From positions 682,001 to 746,000 of the forward strand of contig JACCLO010000016.1 of the NCBI GenBank assembly GCA_029448655.1: a stretch of 64,000 bases of DNA. Direction: 5' to 3'. Positions 1 through 9,055 of the stretch are shown in pieces. Each line of letters opens with the position of its first letter. Within the stretch, counting starts at the first letter, position 1. The DNA comes from Wolfiporia cocos. Lineage: Eukaryota > Basidiomycota > Agaricomycetes > Polyporales > Phaeolaceae. The position numbers and the translations under genes were made by a program. The notes below the pieces were generated by a model. The model was not told where the DNA came from and searched no databases. It saw only the letters and a list, made by a program, of their open reading frames with translations.

Positions 1-530
1 CTGGAGAATCAGAGGGCCCTGCTCCTCATTCACGAAGCCTCGAATGATGCCCAGTTCGAGAGGGGCCAAGCCATGCTGGGCCTGCCACCCGCCACCCACT
101 GCCCCAGCTAACGACGAAGCTGGTCGACGATCTCCATCAGTTGAGATCATCAGCTGAGAGGAGTGGGAGCGGGGCCGCAACGCCTGGAACGACCCCCTTC
201 TCAGCCTACCCCAATGGCTCCGAGAGCGCATATGGGTCCACCACCACCACCAGCGGTATGAATCAGGGGACTACCTCCGCGACATCCCCTCAGCCCGATC
301 TCTGCCCCGACCATCTGACACAGACCCCTGCCGAGGCTGCAGCAGCCCCTATCATTGGATCCTCGACTTCCCTGACTACCGCTGTCCCACATGTCAGGTA
401 TCCCAGCCAGGACATCGGCGGGGGGAATGCGTGCCCTACCAGCTCTGGGTCCCTCCGCCCACACCTCCTCTCCCTGATGGAGATGCAGGGTATAACGGCC
501 CCGACCCCAAGGCCCTTTGAGTGGCCGTGA
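1..530 (+). pseudogene. 3' end of Ty3/gypsy element E0: decayed ORF3 with zinc knuckles
   Basis: This is the 3' terminal coding part of a plus-strand LTR retrotransposon whose 5' part lies outside the window. Reading frame 1 at 1-108 and then frame 2 from 158 to the stop near 529, the peptide matches ORF3 of element E2 (33115-34176). Shared parts are a block ending in a GLP motif, then E-E-(W/F)-E-R-G, then Y-L-R-D-I-P-S, and a CX2CX4HX4(C) knuckle followed by CX2CX6HX4C. The last Cys of the first knuckle is Phe here (HWILDF versus HWILDC in E2). The frame change, a TAA at 109-111 and a TGA at 155-157 show that it is broken. Function is unknown; tandem CCHC knuckles suggest nucleic-acid binding (inference). 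Confidence 0.7.
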
Positions 531-539
531 TGCTTGGAT

Positions 540-573
540 TTCATCAAGGGTGATGAAGACTTAGGGGGGGTGA
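540..573 (+). promoter_or_regulatory. E0 pre-PPT hairpin and polypurine tract
   Basis: A hairpin with stem TTCATC/GATGAA (540-545 and 552-557) and a 6-nt purine-rich loop lies 16 nt before the LTR. It is followed by a G-rich polypurine tract (TTAGGGGGGGTGA) that abuts the LTR start at 574. The PPT would prime plus-strand DNA synthesis, as known for LTR elements. The hairpin has counterparts in E1, N and E2. Confidence 0.7.
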
Positions 574-765
574 TGTTACGGTCCGTATGAATCCATATAT
601 TTTGATGCCTCACTGAAGAAGAGGACTTAGCATTCAACCGCTGCACCGTGCGTTTATTTACAGGGTCCCCTGTTCAACCAGTGACCCTCGTTTCATGTAC
701 AACAGCCCTATGCCCATAGTCCCATAGCGTATCAGGTTCTAGCAGATATCTAGTGTCTAACCACA
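574..765 (+). repeat. LTR of element E0, first part
   Basis: The LTR begins TGTTACGG just after a polypurine tract, like the LTRs of E2 at 25701 and 34231. It is interrupted at 765/766 by insertion of E1 and resumes at 16165 after the duplicated target CCACA. The two parts add up to about 535 bp. It is related to, but clearly diverged from, the E2 LTR. Confidence 0.8.
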
Positions 766-1409
766 TGTAACGAATGACTTACTTGTATGGTCTTGAGGTT
801 AGACGAAGCTAAGAAGACTAAGTAGTTGTTGCTGGTTAGGCAAGAGTGTTATCGATGTATAACGAAGTTGATAGTTCTGGGGCAATAGCCGCCAGAGAAT
901 GCAAGCTTATATACATTGTGTATAGGACCCCTGGTACTCTAAGTAGGACTAACGATACAGTAGGGCGTAGGGCACAGGCCGGTAATGGCGGTGCTAACGA
1001 AGTGTCCGTAGCTTGTGATATGGGGATCCCGGGCTGAGTCATAGGCCGATCGGGATATGTCATTGGTATGACGATGCGTGAGTAAGGCGTCTACGTTGGA
1101 AACGTGATGTGGGTCCGGACTCTGCCCAGAGTCTGGAACGGTGATGTCAGTTATGACGTGGCAGCGCTAAGGGTGCTGGAGATAGTATCATGTGATGAAT
1201 AGGTAACGTGGTTGAGAGATAAGATATGACGTCTAGTGTGGGAATGGTCACGTGAGTGATCTACGAGGTTATGGTTCAGTACAGCGGCACGGTAGCTTAA
1301 GTATAACTTAGATACAGAATAAGTGCAGATGTCGAAGAACAATTCGGAATAAATGCGAAGAAATAGTGAAAAATACAGGGAAAATTAGAGAACAGATAAA
1401 TCTGTGACA
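766..1409 (-). repeat. 3' LTR of E1
   Basis: This 644-bp LTR pairs with 15516-16159. On the plus strand it reads TGTAACG...TGTGACA, so both ends are TG...CA. A TATATAAG box on the minus strand at about 905-912 is a candidate promoter. Differences from the partner LTR are near 1031, 1167, 1278 and 1317. It contains a strong hairpin near 1112-1133 (9-bp stem, GCCC loop). Confidence 0.95.
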
Positions 1410-1444
1410 TTACCCCCTCTTCAGACTTCAGCGACCCGATGAAG
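1410..1444 (-). promoter_or_regulatory. E1 polypurine tract and pre-PPT hairpin
   Basis: On the minus strand, AGAGGGGGTAA abuts the 3' LTR. It is preceded by a hairpin (1426-1444) with arms CTTCA/TGAAG, one T-C mismatch, a further C-G pair and a GGGTC loop. The spacing from hairpin to LTR is 16 nt. The PPT role follows from LTR-element biology; the hairpin role is unknown. Confidence 0.7.
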
Positions 1445-1494
1445 ACATATAATGTGTGTGCTAGAGCCCACTTAAGGGTTAGGCTTTGTGTTTA

Positions 1495-4400
1495 TTACCT
1501 TCCAGTGGATCCAAATCCCTTTTCTCCACGAGAACCGATATTGAGATAGTCTCTTTCGTACGTCCCGGTATTACCGTGATGTACTTCAGAGTGGTCGAGC
1601 GGCTGAACGATGAGTTGGGCGATTTTGTCGCCTGCGAGGACGTTGTGATATTCTGTACCAAGATTATGGATCATGACTTTGATTTCGCCACGATAATCCC
1701 AATCTATGATTCCGCCTAAGACTTTCAACGATTTCTTGGCCATACTAGACCGGGTTTCCAAGTGTCCATAGCTTCCATAAGGAAGAAGGATACGTAAATC
1801 AGTGGAAACGGTGGTTGTTGTATTTGGTTTCAGAGATATGTCTTCGGCTGAGAATATATCGTAACCTGCCGAGTGAGGGGTACCCTTGTCAGGATACGTT
1901 CCTTTAACTCCCACGGCGAATTCTAGGTACTTGTTGAATTTCACGGTGTCGTCTACGAAGTTTCCGTAGGGATCGCGTATAACCCATTTTCGTTCTGCTT
2001 TTCTTTCCTCTTCGGTATATTCCTCGTTCTGGAGCGGCCAGTCGTCTGGCCAAAGGTATCTGTCTCCGACTTTCCAGTCGTCATCATCTTCTGGGTCTGC
2101 TACTGCAATCTGGTGACGCGTAGAGCGTCGAGGTGGGGCTGGTGCGTTAAATGATTTGGCTTTGTATTCATTGAGCGCCTCCTCAGCACCTGTCAGGTTC
2201 TCTTCTGGTTCCCAAGTGTCGGACTCAGCAGTATGATCTTTCCATCGTACTAGGAATTCAGTCTTGTGACCTCGTTTCCTGTGGCTGAGTATTTCCTCCA
2301 CTTCGTATTCTTCGGGTTCTTCTAAGTCCTTTTCGATATCGGACTCGGATTCCTCCTTGCCTTCTGGATGGTGGTATAGGACTAATTTGGATGCGTGGAA
2401 TACAGGGTGATAAGCGCGATACTGAGTACCCATCTTCAATCTAAAGGTGACTGGGGATAGTTGTTCGAGGACCCTGAAAGGGCCGATGTATCGAGGCGCT
2501 AGACTGCGTTCGGTGTCCTGGTAATCCTTGGTGCTTACAAGTACTTTATCTCCGATTGTGAAAGGTGGAGACTTCTTTCCTTGGTCCGCATACCATTTCC
2601 ATCTGTCTGCGGCTAATTGCATTGCTGCTTTCGCCTGATCCTGCGCTTGCCAGCGCTTGTGTGCTATGTCATTCAAGTCCTTGTCAGGACTTATCTGAAT
2701 GTCGAGTGGACCTGCCCGTGGGTGCCTTCCTAGTTCCATGTAGAACGGCGAATACTTGGTGGTTTCTGAGGCCACGTTGTTGTATGCGAACTCGGCTGTT
2801 GGGAGTAGTTGACTCCAGTTGTCTTTCTCGTAAGAGTTGACGTAACAGCGTAGATATTGTTCCAACGTTTGATTCGTGCGTTCTGTTTGTCCATCAGTCT
2901 GGGGATGATAGGCGGTAGTCATGGATCGTTGTATGCCAAGTTGGGAGCACCATTCTCCGAATAGTTTCGAGGAGAATTGTACGCCTCTGTCCGATATGAT
3001 CTGCTTAGGTAATCCGTGTAACGGGTAGAACCTGCCATATAGAATTGTGGCAAGGTCCTTGGTACTGAATTTAGCATTGATCGGGTAGAAACGGGCTCTT
3101 TTGGTTAGGCGATCGACTACTACCATGATTGCATCGTAGGTAGACTTGTTGAACGTGGATTTCGGAAGATACATGATGAAGTCACAAGTGATAACTTCCC
3201 ATGGTCCTTCAGGGACGGGGTTGGGCTGGAGCATTCCGTAAGGCTTCTCAGGTCGGTTCTTCATTCGTTGACATGTGTCGCATGCTTGTACGTACTTCTT
3301 GACGTCGGTTGTCATTGATGGCCAATAATAGTTCCGTGTGATGAGTTCGTACGTCTTCCATCGGCCGAAGTGGCCGGCAGAAGGATGGTCATGATGGGCT
3401 TCCATCAGACGTTGTCGTAACTCTGGAACCTTAGGGACATAGACTTTTCCGCGTCGTAGTAGAAGACCGTTCTCGTAATTCCATTCTGCGAGGTCTTTCT
3501 TGAATTCTCTAGGACTAGATGAGAGAAGTTGTTTGTAGTCCTTGGTTACTTCATCTGATAGCAACGCTTTGCGGATTTCTTCCATGAGTTTATCATCCTC
3601 GTTTGAGTTGATAGTAGGGTTATGGGCGGATTCGATAGCGTGAATAGCAAGTTCATGCGCGAAAAATTCTGGTTTCAGAAGTATCTGGTCGCGATTATCG
3701 TTTTCTACCCCCTCTTCATGGTCTGGCCTCCTGGACAGAGGATCTGCGGTAAGCATTGTTTTTCCAGGCTTATGGTATAGCTTGAAATTGAAGCGGGTGA
3801 GGTAAAGTGCCCATCGGGCTTGCCGGCGTGTGAGCTTCTGCGCGGTTTGGAAGTACGTAAGATTTAGGTGATCTGTCCATACTTCGAATGGTTCCTTATG
3901 GCCTTCGAGATAGTGACGCCATTCTTCTAAGGCTCGAATGATGCCTAGAAGTTCCTTGTCGTATATCTCATAGTTCCGTTCCGGAGCTGTCATGGTCTTT
4001 GAGAAGAACGCCACGGGATGATACATCTTGTCAGATGTGTCAAGTTGTGATAGGACGGCTCCAGTTGCAAAGTCCGAAGCATCGGACTCTACGCGGAATG
4101 GTTGGTCATAGTTGGGGATCCGGAGGATCGGTGCGGTTGTGAAGGCTCGCTTGAGAGTTTCGAACGCCTCCTGTTGGGGTGCTTCCCAAGACCACGGAGT
4201 GTCTTTCTTGGTCAGCGCTGTCAATGGTCTGGCCACCTTGGAGAAGTCCTTGATAAATCGCCTATAGAAGTTGGCGAATCCGATAAAGGCCTGGACTTCC
4301 TTTACTTTCCGAGGTATTGGCCATGACTGAACTCCATCATACTTCTTTTGATCCATCTCGACCTTCCCTTTGGAAATGATCATGCCGAGATATTCGATCG

Positions 4401-5838
4401 AACTTTGTTCAAAGAAGCATTTTTCTGGTTTGGCGAACAGATCGCACTGACGGAGCCTTGTCAGGACCGCTTTTACGAGTTTACGATGTTCCGCCAGATC
4501 GTGGCCGAAAATCAGAATGTCGTCTAGATAAACGATGACTTTACCCGATTGGATAAAGTCTTCTAGGACCGAATTCATCATTGCTTGGAAGGTTCCGGGT
4601 GCGTTACAGAAACCGAAGTACATAACGGTGGCTTCGAATAGTCCACGATGCGTGATAAACGCCGTTTTCCATTCGTCGCCCTCCTTGATCCGAACATTGT
4701 TATAGCCCCATCGTAGATCGATTTTTGTAAAGATAGATGCTTGGGCTAGTTGATCGATGAGATCGGATATTCGGGGTATGGGATATTTGTTTTGTACTGT
4801 AATTTCGTTAAGTTTCCTGTAATCTACAACCATCCGGAGGCCTCCGTCTTTCTTTTTTACGAAAAAGACGGGCGATGCAAACGGGGATTTCGACGGTACG
4901 ATGTAACCTTTGCGGAGTTCCTCAGTGATCCATTGATCTAAGGAGTTGCGTTCTGTGGGACCCATGGGGTACGGCTTAGCTGAGCGGGGGAATTCTGCGC
5001 CTTCTTTGATTTCGATGGCGTGGTCGAAGTGTTTCCGAGTCGGCATCCTGTTGGATGCTTTGTGACTAAACACTGTGGGACCGAATTCATGGTATTCCTC
5101 AGGGACGAGAGACTTCCACTTGTCAGTGTCAATAGTCTCATCGTCAGGGCTTGAGTTAATTTCTGCTACTAGGTTGGCTAGCAGTGCTGCATCCTCATCG
5201 TCTAGGGTCTCCACCCAATTGACGAAAGGGTTTTGGAAATCTTCCTTTCCAATGATATCTATTGGAAGATCCCAGAGAGTTTCCTCTCTTTCGCTTTTCT
5301 CGTCGAGGTAGTCATCCTCAACCGAAGGCCGCGGTGGCCTGTTTTTCTTGGCATGGGCGCAATTTCCATTGATAATGCAACGGGAGTAATCCATTTGACC
5401 TGTTGCCCAGTCAAAGTGTGGATTGTGCTTATGTAACCAATCGTGTCCCAAGATAATGTCCTGTCCTCCTAATTTAATGACATGAAGAGCGATTGTCTCT
5501 TTATGCTCTCCATGTTGGAGATATGCCTTTACGAGCTCGTTGATCTCGCCGTGCTCATTGCAGGTACCATCTGCATTTTTGACCTTAAAGGGCATAGGAA
5601 GGGGATTGGTTAAGAGCTTATGCTTCTCGACGAAATCTTTGTCGATAATGCTTAGAGACGCTCCCGAGTCGATTAATGCCAAGGCTTGCACTTGTTGACC
5701 ATATACCCAGAGAGTCACGTTAATTCGAAAGGATTCTTTCGGGTTTGGCGCGTTATTAACGTATACGTTTGAAACACTCTCATTGACGTGGGTACTGGTA
5801 CTAATACAGGATTCGAAAACACATGGGCAAGTCTTCAC
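1495..5838 (-). CDS. pol: E1 Pol polyprotein: PR-RT-RNase H-IN-chromodomain-dUTPase
   Basis: An uninterrupted frame of about 1447 codons. In order: retropepsin with LIDSGAS (about residues 55-61); RT with the YLDD box (437-440); RNase H (about 590-700) with VESDASDFATGA and YEIYDKELLG; integrase with an HHCC finger (HHDHPSAGH...CDTCQ), a DRLTKRARF block and YHPQTDGQTER; chromodomain (about 1225-1275) with EFLVRWK and DTWEPEENL; then a complete dUTPase (about 1305-1447). All five dUTPase motifs are visible: AGYDIFSAED, ETRSSMAKKS, GIIDWDYRGEI, AGDKIAQLIVQP and the glycine-rich [10 protein letters not shown]. The first codon of the open stretch given here is GTG at 5838. The frame is open further upstream and overlaps the gag end in the -1 frame, so Pol is probably made as a Gag-Pol fusion. 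A dUTPase at the C terminus is unusual. Confidence 0.95.
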   Translation of the reverse strand: MKTCPCVFESCISTSTHVNESVSNVYVNNAPNPKESFRINVTLWVYGQQVQALALIDSGASLSIIDKDFVEKHKLLTNPLPMPFKVKNADGTCNEHGEINELVKAYLQHGEHKETIALHVIKLGGQDIILGHDWLHKHNPHFDWATGQMDYSRCIINGNCAHAKKNRPPRPSVEDDYLDEKSEREETLWDLPIDIIGKEDFQNPFVNWVETLDDEDAALLANLVAEINSSPDDETIDTDKWKSLVPEEYHEFGPTVFSHKASNRMPTRKHFDHAIEIKEGAEFPRSAKPYPMGPTERNSLDQWITEELRKGYIVPSKSPFASPVFFVKKKDGGLRMVVDYRKLNEITVQNKYPIPRISDLIDQLAQASIFTKIDLRWGYNNVRIKEGDEWKTAFITHRGLFEATVMYFGFCNAPGTFQAMMNSVLEDFIQSGKVIVYLDDILIFGHDLAEHRKLVKAVLTRLRQCDLFAKPEKCFFEQSSIEYLGMIISKGKVEMDQKKYDGVQSWPIPRKVKEVQAFIGFANFYRRFIKDFSKVARPLTALTKKDTPWSWEAPQQEAFETLKRAFTTAPILRIPNYDQPFRVESDASDFATGAVLSQLDTSDKMYHPVAFFSKTMTAPERNYEIYDKELLGIIRALEEWRHYLEGHKEPFEVWTDHLNLTYFQTAQKLTRRQARWALYLTRFNFKLYHKPGKTMLTADPLSRRPDHEEGVENDNRDQILLKPEFFAHELAIHAIESAHNPTINSNEDDKLMEEIRKALLSDEVTKDYKQLLSSSPREFKKDLAEWNYENGLLLRRGKVYVPKVPELRQRLMEAHHDHPSAGHFGRWKTYELITRNYYWPSMTTDVKKYVQACDTCQRMKNRPEKPYGMLQPNPVPEGPWEVITCDFIMYLPKSTFNKSTYDAIMVVVDRLTKRARFYPINAKFSTKDLATILYGRFYPLHGLPKQIISDRGVQFSSKLFGEWCSQLGIQRSMTTAYHPQTDGQTERTNQTLEQYLRCYVNSYEKDNWSQLLPTAEFAYNNVASETTKYSPFYMELGRHPRAGPLDIQISPDKDLNDIAHKRWQAQDQAKAAMQLAADRWKWYADQGKKSPPFTIGDKVLVSTKDYQDTERSLAPRYIGPFRVLEQLSPVTFRLKMGTQYRAYHPVFHASKLVLYHHPEGKEESESDIEKDLEEPEEYEVEEILSHRKRGHKTEFLVRWKDHTAESDTWEPEENLTGAEEALNEYKAKSFNAPAPPRRSTRHQIAVADPEDDDDWKVGDRYLWPDDWPLQNEEYTEEERKAERKWVIRDPYGNFVDDTVKFNKYLEFAVGVKGTYPDKGTPHSAGYDIFSAEDISLKPNTTTTVSTDLRILLPYGSYGHLETRSSMAKKSLKVLGGIIDWDYRGEIKVMIHNLGTEYHNVLAGDKIAQLIVQPLDHSEVHHGNTGTYERDYLNIGSRGEKGFGSTGR

Positions 5839-7760
5839 ATGCTTTCTAGGAAAAAACCCGACTTGTCGATGCCTTTTCCGGTTGTCCAGGGTAGGACGGT
5901 CTCGCGTGGGAGGGGTTGGGATTCCTCAGAGACGTGGGAGACGTTGTCGTCTACGATGCGCGTGGTGGGGGCCAACTCCACTGTACCGACCGTTGCAGAT
6001 GCCGATGGTGGCGCGGTGCTGGTACTGGCCTGCTGGTCATCGGGAACGAAGTATTCCCGGATGACTTCTCGTCCATTTCTGTTGTCGGCTTTGCCGGAGG
6101 CCGACGTTCCTCCATTAGACTTTCCTGCTTTGCTGCCGGCAGGGTTCGGCTTCTTGAAGCGACACGGGTTGTACGGGTTCGTACAGGCGTCGCGTCCACA
6201 GACGTTGCACTTGCGTGCAGGGGCGGCGAGATACCAATTCTTGAACTTGGGGTTCTGCTTCCATTCGGCGCCCGAGCGGGCATCGGAGGGAAGCGTCGTT
6301 GGCTTCTCCTTGGAGTTTCGCCCCGTGGTCTTGTCAGACCCGGTCGTCGTGGTGGCGTGGGTGACGGTTGAGGTGGTCTTGCCAGACCCCGTCTTTTCCT
6401 TCTCCTTCTCCTTCCTCTTCTCTCCGTCGCCGAATAATGTTCCGCCTGCGATCTTGTCACGATAGGCGGCCTTGTACATGCGGATAGACATGTCGAGATA
6501 TTTCTCCCAGTCCGTAGGGGCCTGGAAGGTTCCGGACGCCTCCATGATTCCGAAAGCTTCGCGCACCTTCGCAGGGAACACGTGCGGGAGCTTCTGGATG
6601 AGGGTCTTTTCCTCGGTTTCTGCCTTGCGCGCCAATTGTCGCAGGCGCTCTGCGTATACGAAGAAGTCGGCTTCGGCCTTCTTCCTGCCTGAGTCACCGA
6701 AGTAACTCTCGATCTCCTCCTGGGCGATCTCCTTCTCGTTCTTTTTCCCATATACATTCTCCATCTCTGTTTCAAACTCGGCCCACGTGCCAAGGGACTC
6801 CGCAGGGTCGCGGGACTTCTTTACACGCGCTTCCTGATAACGGAAGGCGTGGCCGGATAGCCTGGTCAGGGCGGATACGATCTGCCGACGTTCGTCGGTG
6901 ATCTCTGCGTCCGCAAAGTACATGATGCACTTCGCGAGCCACTCCGTCACGGTGATCTTCGACCCCTCGCCTGAGAATTCTGGTGGGGGGGTGGCTTTCC
7001 GAGCGTAAGTCGGTGCGGCAGGTGCTGCTGCTGGTGGGGCTGTCGGGCCTGCAGCACGGGCGGGAGCCTTTTCCAAGGCTGTGAGATGCGCAAGTGCGCG
7101 GTCCAGGTCGACGCGATCTGCTCGCCTGTGATTTTCTAGGCTGCGGATGCGACCATTGAGGGCACGGATAAACGTGCGCAGCTCGTCGGACTTTCGCAGC
7201 ACTTTTGCGAATCGTGAGTCGAGTATGTTGAGGAGCTCGGTGATTGAGTCCGTGGAAAAATTGGCGGCGGCGTTGGCTGCCTCGACTATGCTATTGAAAG
7301 CTACGGCTATTTCTGCCTGTAAGTCGTCAAGGGCTTCTGGGGGAACGCCGCTGACCAGTCGGTCGTACATTTCCCCTCGGTCCCCGTAGAAGATGTCTTC
7401 GGGGACTTCCATTTCGAGGGGTTGGTACGGACCATAAGCGGGGGGGAGCACGACTTTGCCAGTGATGGCATTGTCCGGGATGGCTTCCCCAAGCCACGTC
7501 TCGTCTCGGATGATTTGGAGGCGCTCTCGTTGAGCGCGACAAACACGGGTTGTCCGTTCGATGGGGGGCGGGTTTGTGATTTCTCGCGCCTGACGGGTAG
7601 GAGTCACCGGGTCGCTTCCGATGGGGGAAGTGGCCCTGGAGGTGGAGGTTCCTGTGCGAGTGGTCGGCATTGTGCTGTGACCGGCGCAGATAAGTCCTCT
7701 TGATCTTGGTTGAAGATAGTAGAAATGGAAATAAAATATCCTTGTCAGGATGTGAGTCAT
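5835..7760 (-). CDS. gag: E1 Gag
   Basis: This 641-codon frame probably starts at the internal ATG at 7670 (MPTTRTGTSTS...), since the first 30 residues look like leader. It has a basic Thr/Ser-rich N terminus, helical stretches, an Ala/Pro linker (about 240-255), a capsid-like retrotransposon Gag region beginning around PPEFSGEGSKITVTEWL, a Lys/Glu-rich linker, and a cysteine cluster near residue 530 (CX2CX4CX6C: CNVCGRDACTNPYNPC) instead of a classical CCHC knuckle. It ends in ESM-stop, overlapping the pol frame. Expected role: virus-like particle formation and RNA packaging. The atypical cysteine pattern is unusual. Confidence 0.9.
   Translation of the reverse strand: MTHILTRIFYFHFYYLQPRSRGLICAGHSTMPTTRTGTSTSRATSPIGSDPVTPTRQAREITNPPPIERTTRVCRAQRERLQIIRDETWLGEAIPDNAITGKVVLPPAYGPYQPLEMEVPEDIFYGDRGEMYDRLVSGVPPEALDDLQAEIAVAFNSIVEAANAAANFSTDSITELLNILDSRFAKVLRKSDELRTFIRALNGRIRSLENHRRADRVDLDRALAHLTALEKAPARAAGPTAPPAAAPAAPTYARKATPPPEFSGEGSKITVTEWLAKCIMYFADAEITDERRQIVSALTRLSGHAFRYQEARVKKSRDPAESLGTWAEFETEMENVYGKKNEKEIAQEEIESYFGDSGRKKAEADFFVYAERLRQLARKAETEEKTLIQKLPHVFPAKVREAFGIMEASGTFQAPTDWEKYLDMSIRMYKAAYRDKIAGGTLFGDGEKRKEKEKEKTGSGKTTSTVTHATTTTGSDKTTGRNSKEKPTTLPSDARSGAEWKQNPKFKNWYLAAPARKCNVCGRDACTNPYNPCRFKKPNPAGSKAGKSNGGTSASGKADNRNGREVIREYFVPDDQQASTSTAPPSASATVGTVELAPTTRIVDDNVSHVSEESQPLPRETVLPWTTGKGIDKSGFFLESM
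5850..5856 (-). promoter_or_regulatory. Candidate -1 ribosomal frameshift heptamer
   Basis: In the gag zero frame the minus strand reads T TTT TTC, ending 12 nt before the gag TGA (5837-5835). This fits the X XXY YYZ slippery form. The pol frame is -1 to gag and is open across this site, so a slip here would give Gag-Pol. The site is seen directly; frameshifting is inferred. No clear downstream pseudoknot was recognised. Confidence 0.6.
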
Positions 7761-7846
7761 ATAGTCGAGTCATGCCTTATGCCTTTCGTTTCAGTCTTGT
7801 CAGACTATGAAGCATGATAACCCTTGTCAGGATTATGTTTGTGTGT

Positions 7847-8806
7847 CTACGACAACGAAGAGAATTGGAGGTTGAGGGCGTTTAAGCCCCGTACAATATT
7901 AGATATGTGTCTTTCTTGTATCCCTCGCCCCTTCCTCAGATATGCCCCTACTGCCTTGGCGTCCCTCTCTACTTCCCGCATCTGCTTATTATCTAGCTGG
8001 CGGTATAGTACGGCTTCGAAGAACTTATAGCTCATTTTGCTAAAAGCCTTCACCATGTTGAGGAATTCCTGGGACTCTGGCTTGCAGGACTCCCGGTAGT
8101 CGTTAATGAGTTTGTTGTACAAGCTTGCTAGAAGCTTGTGCGCGGCCTCGAGTTTTGGGAGGATGCGCTGGGCCCATTCGTACTGTTTTAGAGTACATAA
8201 GACTAAGTCGGGGTCGATGTGTTCTGGGAACTTCGACTCGTAGTCCTTGATCCAGGGTTGCCGGATGGTGACGGACTTGGCGATAGTTGTCGCCGTCTCC
8301 TTGGAGAGGATTCTCTCCTCCAGCGGTCGACCGGACCAACCCGTAGAGGGCTGGTACTGGGGGCCGAACTTGGCGTGGTGGGCGTCGGCAAAGGCTTTGG
8401 CAGCTGCTTCCTCCGAGCGCTGCACGCGGGCACGCTCGGTAGTCCACAACCGCCGCTGCTCTTCGGCGAACTTGAGTTGTTGTGCGTATAACTGGTTGTC
8501 TTCGAGCAACCAGTCGTCGTACTCCCGCTGTTCCTCGGGCGTGAGCTTAGGGAGGCGGGGCTTGTCGTTAGGGTTCCATGAATTGTTGTGGTAGCGACGG
8601 GTACGAATGAGGTCCTTGACCTCCTTGACGCTCTTGGACGGAATGTCCCAGAGCTCCGGTTTCCCGGTAGCAGCGTTGGTAACCACCATCTTGTTAGGGG
8701 GGGCGGCTACCGACTGCTTGACCTTCTCCTTGGGGAGTTGGACGGGTCCAGCGGCGAGGCGAGCCTCGAGCCTGCGGACGGATGCTTCGTAACGGTCGGC
8801 GGGCAT
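7847..8806 (-). CDS. E1 ORF1, extra protein upstream of gag
   Basis: An intact 319-codon ATG frame on the element's sense strand, ending 86 bp before the gag frame and lying between the leader and gag. I recognise no domain. It is highly charged: a helical middle (about 95-150) is rich in Glu, Gln and Arg, with a likely coiled-coil segment around EEQREYDDWLLEDNQLYAQ. The C-terminal third is helical and ends in ALNLQFSSLS. No cysteine cluster, signal peptide or membrane segment is seen. Standard Ty3/gypsy elements have no gene here, so it is either an accessory protein or a captured host gene. That it is open while the element is young supports a real product. Confidence 0.7.
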   Translation of the reverse strand: MPADRYEASVRRLEARLAAGPVQLPKEKVKQSVAAPPNKMVVTNAATGKPELWDIPSKSVKEVKDLIRTRRYHNNSWNPNDKPRLPKLTPEEQREYDDWLLEDNQLYAQQLKFAEEQRRLWTTERARVQRSEEAAAKAFADAHHAKFGPQYQPSTGWSGRPLEERILSKETATTIAKSVTIRQPWIKDYESKFPEHIDPDLVLCTLKQYEWAQRILPKLEAAHKLLASLYNKLINDYRESCKPESQEFLNMVKAFSKMSYKFFEAVLYRQLDNKQMREVERDAKAVGAYLRKGRGIQERHISNIVRGLNALNLQFSSLS

Positions 8807-9055
8807 GACTATGTGACTATGTAAGAAGATACGTAAAAAGGTATGTAGTCTAATGATAATGGTCGTGTCTTGATTTGCTCGGTATGCGTATAGTCGGTGT
8901 AGTCGGCGTCTGACGGAGCTCTCTCTAACTCCGCCAGGAAGAATCCGGATACAACACCTGTGACGGGCCTACGTCTGGGTGGAAATTCATTTAGAGTATT
9001 GCACTCAGGGTGATATAACCCGTAATCTCCTAATGTCCGGATACATCGGTTATCC
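8807..9055 (-). other. E1 leader, part next to ORF1
   Basis: This non-coding segment is continuous with 15121-15515 once nested element N is removed, giving a leader of about 640 nt between the 5' LTR and ORF1. I see no convincing primer-binding site complementary to a tRNA 3' end. Confidence 0.7.
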
